A stretch of 64,000 nt of DNA, taken from positions 51,170,496-51,234,495 of the forward strand of contig JALIGW010000003.1 in assembly GCA_023053685.1 (NCBI GenBank). Reading direction: 5' to 3'. The notes below the pieces were generated by a model that made no database searches, was not told where the DNA came from, and saw only the letters and a program-made list of their open reading frames with translations. Both the position numbers and the translations under genes were made by a program. Positions 58,242 to 64,000 of the stretch are shown here, one piece after another (the stretch's first letter is position 1; each line of letters opens with the position of its first letter). The stretch comes from Diadophis punctatus similis (Eukaryota > Chordata > Lepidosauria > Squamata > Dipsadidae).

Positions 58242-58471
58242 CTGTGGAAAGAGAGGCCACACAGATCTCAGTATAACTAGCAGTTTACCATATAGATGAC
58301 TCAGCTTCTTAGCCTGCTCTCTTCTCATCTTTCTATAGGTGCCTCCTTTTGTGAGCCAACATGAAGAATTCAGATGACCTTTGGTAAAGCAAGGGCTGAA
58401 TTACTAATTAAGAGCACACTGACACAAGGATGTATTTGAATGCAGTTCTAGATTTCTCTTATCCTGTAACA

Positions 58472-58901
58472 CAGGGGCGGGTTCCTCTTACCTGCCTACC
58501 GGTGCGCTGCGTGCGCATCATCACATTTCGCGCGCGTGCAAGCTTTCTATACGTGCGCATCCTTGTGCGATTTTGCTTCCGCACATGCGCAGGAAGCAAA
58601 AAATCACTGAAATCTTGCGAGGGGACGTGTGTGTGTGTGTGATTTTGGCAAATTTTTTGCTTCCGTGCATGCGCAAAAGCAAAAAATCGTCAAAATCTCT
58701 CTCGCATGCACATCCCCTCGCGAGATTTTGCTTCCACGCATGCGCAGAAAGCAAAAAAAGGCCAAAAATTTGGGGGGGAAAAGATGGCGCCGTGCGACGG
58801 ACCAGCAAAGACGGTACCAGAGCCGTCACATGCAAATTGCGCAATCGGCGGGCCGCTACCGGAACGACAGAGTGGACCGCACCGGTAGGAACCCACCCCT
58901 G
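58472..58901. mobile_element. Family A hAT MITE subtype, 430 bp
   Basis: Ends CAGGGGCGGGTTCCTCTTAC and GGTAGGAACCCACCCCTG; perfect target duplication CTGTAACA. GATTTTGCTTCCGCACATGC blocks repeat in both orientations. Frames of 116 to 130 codons through it are not genes. Confidence 0.93.
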
Positions 58902-59224
58902 CTGTAACATCAACAGTGTTTGACTTCCGAGCTTTGTTCGTTTATGTAATTATTTAACACTTCGGTCTTTCTCTTTTTTTCATGATGAAGCTTATGGTAA
59001 TTTTAATCTATTTCCCCATTTGCAGGGATGCATCTGACTGTGCCTTCCATATCCTGGTCTTTAGGACTTTCAAGGAGAAAAGTGGCTTCACATTTTTTCA
59101 GCACTTGATATAAACCATTAGTTTTAAACCATGGGATTTTTGAGCAATCAGAAAATATGTAGAAGAGTGAATAAGAAGAATCTCTGGAAACTAGGATGCC
59201 TTGGATAGAAAGATAGTAAACTGA
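58902..59224. other. Unassigned sequence
   Basis: Searched for the missing first BTBD19 exon; nothing matched. Confidence 0.5.
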
Positions 59225-59460
59225 GAAAAGCTAGTTTGATGTAATGATGAAAATGCTGGCCTATAGTAGAAACCAGGAGATTGTGAGTTCTAGTCCTGTC
59301 TTAGGCATGAAAGCCAACTGAGTCACTCTCTCTCAGCTCAATTTACCTCATAAGGTTGTTGTTGTGGGGAAAAGACGAGGAAGGAGTATTATGTATGTTC
59401 ACTGTCTTGAATTAAAATAATAAAGACTGGATTTAAAAAAATCTAAATAATAAATTAAAA
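59225..59460 (+). mobile_element. tRNA-derived SINE (plus strand)
   Basis: Contains TGCTGGCCTATAGTAGAAAC, TGTGAGTTCTAGTCCTGTC, TTAGGCATGAAAGCCAACTG, CACTCTCTCTCAGCTCAATT and ATAATAAAGACTGGATTTAA. Same family as the split copy at 1385-1858. Confidence 0.75.
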
Positions 59461-59678
59461 AGGTATTTTGTATCAATTATTTCAGCTGGGGGTAAAAGTA
59501 TAAGAAGAGAAAACAGAATCATAGCAGTCAATAACTGGCTACATAGATGGGATTGCAAGATGGGGTTGCATTATAGGACCTGGGGAGAAAGTGTTTGCCA
59601 GATGCTTTATTACTCTCATCAAGGCACTTAACTAGAATAAAAGATGGAGGGTGGCAAAACAACTTCATTTGTCAGGAG

Positions 59679-59817
59679 CAGTAGTGAGTTCTAAAATCTG
59701 TTGCTACCAGTTCGTGCGCACTCTGCGCAGAAGCGTCTTGGGTGGGTGGGCGGAGCCTCCCGCTGCCGGCACTACCGGTTCGCAGAACTGGGCAGAACCA
59801 GGAGCAACTCACCGCTG
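59679..59817. mobile_element. Family C hAT MITE, 139 bp
   Basis: Ends CAGTAGTGAGTTCTAAAATC and AGGAGCAACTCACCGCTG; perfect target duplication GTCAGGAG. Confidence 0.92.
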
Positions 59818-61039
59818 GTCAGGAGGTAGACGAAAGAACATGAGGATCTAGTATTCTCAATCTGATCCTTACCAGCAAAGAGGAATTGGTTAAAATTTAA
59901 GATGACAGACATCTTTGAAAAAATGATCATATTATACTCAAATTTAGAGACTAACTTGAGAAGGAACATATTTCCTATTCTGCGTCAAATAACAAACTTA
60001 TTAGACTAGTCATGTTGCCTTCAACAAAATGTAGTAAGAGAATACCCAATGATGAATACATTAGCATGTGGGAATGGGTGTATATAACAAGGTCAGAACA
60101 CACTGCAAGCAGAGAAAATAAAAACGAGGCAATAACCTCACTAATTTAATGAGTAGAGCCACATGTACTGATTTCTGCTTTCCAAGCAGTGATGCAGATC
60201 AGGCAGTTATATATTTCAAGATCATTAGATTCAAATGATCTGTTGCACCAGATTATAAAGAACATGTAATTTGATATCCCTACCAGATTATGTAGTAACA
60301 AAGCACTCTGTAAAGGGTGTAAATTTAGATAACTACAGGAGTATCTTCGGTAACTTATTTGGCATTCACTTTATTTCTCATTATCTAATGACTTTCTCAT
60401 TTTGGAGGCCAGAAAACGGAGTGTTTTTAATTTCTCTAGGAAATGGAACATCACTCAATCAAGACAATTATCTTAATTCCTAGCTGCACCAGATCAATAG
60501 CTATTGTAGAATAATGTAAATCAGCCAAGAGTTGTCTACATTTTACTGGAGTCTTCATCTAGCCAGCATTAACTACCCAATTCCAAACGTATTAAAATTG
60601 GACAAGCTTTCTACAGGGAGCAAGACTGAATAAGTTTATTTTTCAATTTAAAATGGGGGGTTACTTTCCTTTTGAGGATGCAGAACCCAAACATATATAT
60701 TAAAAAATAATAAAAGATAGAGAGCAAGTAGTTGTACTAATATTTATTAGTTTACATTGCTGGAAACATCTAACATTCAAACAAGTTTACTACTTATTAC
60801 TATATTGCACTTTATTAATTTATTTAGCATGTGGCAGCTATATTTTACTGTAATTTATTAAGTCACAGACACTATCTACTACATGTGATGCTCACAGAAC
60901 TATACTCCATTCAGCATTGTTGTTCACAATGAGTATGCATTTACTCACTGCTAATATATTGCAACTCAGCATGTTAGAAAATGCAGTTTCTTTTCAGCAA
61001 AGGTAGCTATAATATGATTTCTTAATAAATATTTGTGGC
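59818..61039. other. Unassigned sequence upstream of the BTB exon
   Basis: About 1.2 kb of AT-rich sequence, no gene or repeat recognised. Confidence 0.5.
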
Positions 61040-61181
61040 CTATAGAAATGAGCCTTGTATTCTATGATTCTATTTCGAATCCAAGGCAAACCATTCAATA
61101 AATATCACAGTAGTCCAAGTCTATGCCCCAACCACTGGTGCTGAAGAGGATGGAATTGACCGGTTCTACGAAGCCCTACAG

Positions 61182-61451
61182 CAGTGGTTCTCAGTGCTTC
61201 CTAATGCCACGATCCGCGCCCCACCCCCACGCCCCCACCAAGACCCACCCCGCCGCCACGCCCGCCGCCGCAACCACCGCCATGCCGCCGCCATTTGGGT
61301 TCCTTTACCCTCTGCACATGTGCAAAGTGTTCTGCGCATGCGCAGAGGGTAAAAGAACCCAAATGGCGGCATCCGGGCGAAGTCTCCCGCCCCCTGTGAA
61401 AGGGTCATTCGACCCCCAAAGGGGTCGCGACCCTCAGGTTGAGAACCGCTG
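61182..61451. mobile_element. hAT-type MITE (CAGTGGTTCTCA family) in BovB, 270 bp
   Basis: Ends CAGTGGTTCTCAGTGCTTCC and GACCCTCAGGTTGAGAACCGCTG; target duplication CCCTACAG / CCCTACAC (7 of 8), central TA. Interior fold-back GCCATTTGGGTTCCTTTACC / GGGTAAAAGAACCCAAATGG shared with the element at 1572-1835. Confidence 0.88.
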
Positions 61452-61731
61452 CCCTACACCATCTTATAGAATTAACACCAAAAAATGAGGGGATTGGAAT
61501 GCTAAAGTAGGAAGTCAAAAGATAACCAGAATAACAGGCAAGTTTGGCCTTGGAGTACAAATGAAGCAGGGCACAGGCTGGTAGAATTTTGTCAAGAGAA
61601 TATAATGTTCATAGCAAACACTCTTTTCCAACAACCCAAAAGACAACTCTACACATGGACATCACCAAATGGTCAACACAGAAATCAGATTGACTATGTA
61701 CTTTGGAGCCAAAGATGGAGAAGCTTTATAC

Positions 61732-62161
61732 CAGTGATGGTGAACCTATGGCACGTGTGCCACAGGTGGCACGCAGAGCTATATCTTCCAGCACGCGAGC
61801 CGTTGCCCTAGCTCAGCTCCAGTGTGCTGATTTTCGGCCAGCTGATTTTCGGCTCGCACAGAGGCTCTGGGAGGGCGTTTTCGGCTTCCGGAGGACCTCC
61901 GTGGGGAAGGTGAGGGCATTTTCACCCTCCCGAGGCTCCAGGGAAGCCTCTGGAGCCTGGGGAGGGCGAAAAACGGGCCTACTAGGCCCACCAGAAGTTG
62001 GGAAACTGGCCGTTTCCGGCCTCCAGAGGGCTTCTGGGGGGTGGGGAGGCCATTTTCACCCTCCCCATGGATTGAATTATGGCTGTAAGCATTTGCGCAT
62101 GCACGATAGCGTGCGCGCACGCGCTTTCGGCACCTGAGGGAAAAAAGGTTCGCCATCACTG
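61732..62161. mobile_element. Family E hAT MITE in BovB, 430 bp
   Basis: Ends CAGTGATGGTGAACCTATGG and AAAAGGTTCGCCATCACTG; target duplication CTTTATAC / CTCTATAC (7 of 8), central TA. Confidence 0.9.
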
Positions 62162-63129
62162 CTCTATACAGTCAGTAAAAACAAGACCAGGAGCTGACTG
62201 TGGCTCAGATCATGAGCTGCTCGTTGCAAAATTTAGGCTTAAATTGAAGAAAGTAGGGAAAAGCTCTAGGCCACTCAGGTATGAACTAAATCATATTCCT
62301 GATGAATATACAGTAGAGGTGACAAATAGATTTAAGGAATTAGATCTGATAGACAGAGTGCCTGAAGAACTAGGGACGAAGGTTCGCAACATTGTACAAG
62401 AGGTAGCAACTAAAACCATCCCAAAGAAAAAGAAATGCAAGAAAGCAAAATGGCTGTCTGAGGAAGCTTTGCAAATAGCTGAAGAAAGAAGGAAAGCAAA
62501 AGGCAAGGGAGAAAGAGAAAGATACACCAAATTGAATGCAGAATTTCAGAGAATAGCTAGAAGAGATAAGAATGTCTTCTTAAACGAACAGTGCAAAGAA
62601 ATAGAAGAAAACAATAGAATAGGGATACAAGAGATCTCTTCAAGAAAATTGGAGATATGAAGGGAATGTTTCATGCAAAGATGGGGCATGACAAAGGACC
62701 AAAATGGCAGGGATCTAACAGAGGCAGAAGAGATTAAGAAGAGGTGGCAAAATTACACAGAAGAACTATACAAGAACGAGTTTAATGTCCCTGATAACAC
62801 GACGGGGTGGTCACTGACCTCGAGCCAGACATCCTAGAATGTGAAGTCAAATGGGCCTTAGGAAATCTGAGCAACAACAAAGCTAGTGGAGGTGACAGTA
62901 TTCCAACTGAGCTACTCAAAATCTTAAAAGACAATGCAGTAAAAGTGCTACACTCAATTTGTCAGCAAATTTGGAAAACTCAACAATGGCCACAGGATTG
63001 GAAAAGGTCAGTTTACATTCCAATTCCAAAGAAAGGCAATGCCAAAGAATGTTCAAACTATCGCACCATTGCACTCATTTCACATGCTAGTAAAGTTATG
63101 CTTAAAATCCTACAAACTAGGCTCTAGCA

Positions 63130-63307
63130 CAGTGGTGGGTTGCTCCCGGTTCGGCCCGGTTCTGCGAACCGGTAGCAGCGGTGGTGGTATGCTCCGCCCA
63201 CCCACCGGGACACTTCTGTGCATGCGCAGAAGCTTCTGCACATCCGCAGAAGTGTTGCGCGCAAGCGAGCTCAAACCGGTAGCGATGGGATTTAGAACTC
63301 ACTACTG
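63130..63307. mobile_element. Family C hAT MITE in BovB, 178 bp
   Basis: Ends CAGTGGTGGGTTGCTCCCGG and GGATTTAGAACTCACTACTG; target duplication CTCTAGCA / CTCCAGCA (7 of 8). Confidence 0.9.
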
Positions 63308-64000
63308 CTCCAGCAGTATGTGGATCGAAAACTACCAGAAGTACAGGCAGGATTTCGAAGAGGCAGAGGAACTAGAGATCAAATTGCCAACATATGCTGG
63401 ATCACGGAGAAAGCTAGGGAGTTCCAGAAAAACATCTACTTCTGCTTCATTGACTATCTAAAGCCTCGATGCGGGTAAAGAAGGAGAGTGCAAAAGTTGG
63501 CTTGAAACTCAACATTAAGAAAACTAAGATCATGGCATCCGGCCCTCTCAATTCCTGGCAAATAGATGGGGAAGAAATGGAGGAAGTGACAGATTTTATT
63601 TTCCTGGGCTCCAAGATCACCGCAGATGGGGACCACAGCCAAGAAATTAAAAGATGCTTGCTCTTGGGGAGGAAAGCTATGGCAAATCTAGAAAGCATAC
63701 TAAAAAGCAGAGACATCACCCTGCCAACAAAAGTGTGTATAGTCAAGGCTATGGTGTTCCCAGTTGCAATGTATGGTTGTGAAAGTTGGACCATAAGGAA
63801 GGCTGAGCGCCAAAGAATTGAGGCCTTTGAACTATGGTGCTGGAAAAAACTCCTGTGAGTCCCTTGGACTGCAAGGTGATCAAACCGGTCAGTCCTAGAG
63901 GAGATCAACCCTGACTGCTCTTTAGAAGGCCAGATCCTGAAGATGAAACTCAAATACTTTGGCCACCTAATGAGAAGGAAGGATTCACTGGAGAAGAGCC

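Larger units (their letters stand above)
61040..64000 (+). mobile_element. BovB (RTE) LINE, disrupted by three MITEs and a deletion, cut by window end
   Basis: BovB ORF2 motifs run in order: FESKANHSINITVVQVYAPT (endonuclease); ANTLFQQPKRQLYTWTSP and QHRNQIDYVLWSQRWRS; TRPGADCGSDHELLVAKFRL; EEALQIAEERRKAKGKGE; LEPDILECEVKWALGNLS; KASGGDSIPTELLKIL; HSICQQIWKTQQWPQDWKRS and IPKKGNAKECSNYRTIALIS (reverse transcriptase); then at about 63450-63476 CFIDY jumps to the region before KVGLKLNIKKTKIMASGPLN, so the catalytic YADD part is deleted. The C-terminal SGPLNSWQIDGEEMEEVTDF and DITLPTKVCIVKAM follow. Several frame breaks are also present. Insertions are at 61182-61451, 61732-62161 and 63130-63307. 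It can no longer move by itself. Confidence 0.9.

Noticed and set aside
58521..58923. Frames of 130 and 116 codons on opposite strands
   Set aside because: Inside the MITE at 58472-58901; the arms are inverted copies, so both strands look open.
62079..62660. 193-codon frame that could be mistaken for a host gene
   Set aside because: It is BovB ORF2 entered from the end of a MITE; the matching BovB order continues on both sides.
58242..64000. Missing first exon of BTBD19
   Set aside because: No minus-strand ATG frame ending in a suitable donor and resembling the expected NNP.YS end was found, so none is reported.

Overview
This window is vertebrate nuclear DNA, almost certainly from a squamate reptile and most likely a snake. 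The evidence is a spliced gene with GT-AG introns, BovB (RTE) LINEs, tRNA-derived Sauria-type SINEs, a CR1 tail that runs into an (ATTCT)n microsatellite, an L1, and a dense set of short hAT-type DNA transposons with 8-bp target duplications. There are no bacterial operons, CRISPR arrays or rRNA/tRNA genes.

The one host gene I can support is on the minus strand and spans 58241 down to 1905. Seven exons join in frame into a BTB-BACK protein that matches BTBD19. The translation start exon (about 30 codons) was not found and probably lies beyond 64000. Introns from 5' to 3' are about 7.5 kb, 34 kb, 9.4 kb, 1.1 kb, 2.4 kb and 1.1 kb. All splice sites are canonical. Six of the seven exon starts are in phase 0. 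The rest of the window is intron or flank filled with mobile elements.

Layout (plus-strand coordinates): 1-1904, 3' flank with a SINE split by a fold-back MITE; 1905-7006, the last four coding exons; 7007-16378, intron with LINE remnants, hAT MITEs and a solo LTR inside a SINE; 16379-16438, an exon whose 5' splice site is 12 bp from a MITE; 16439-50433, the giant intron, with a hAT element carrying a coiled-coil gene fragment (centrobin-like), a second solo LTR, Tigger-like MITEs, nested MITEs, CR1/L2/L1 tails and a BovB 3' end; 50434-50487, an exon; 50906-55047, a 4.1-kb L1 with nearly open ORF2 and a 67-bp target duplication; 58034-58241, the BTB exon; 61040-64000, a BovB carrying three later MITEs and an internal deletion.

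Nothing here looks like a new multi-gene system. The most informative observations are: (1) GC-rich hAT MITEs that carry perfect NRF1, CRE and YY1-type motifs; (2) two target-site classes among the MITEs, one with TA at the centre of the duplication; (3) a host coding fragment carried inside a hAT element; (4) transposons next to the splice sites of BTBD19; (5) the unusually long L1 target duplication. Identifications rest on recognising families by eye. No database search was run.
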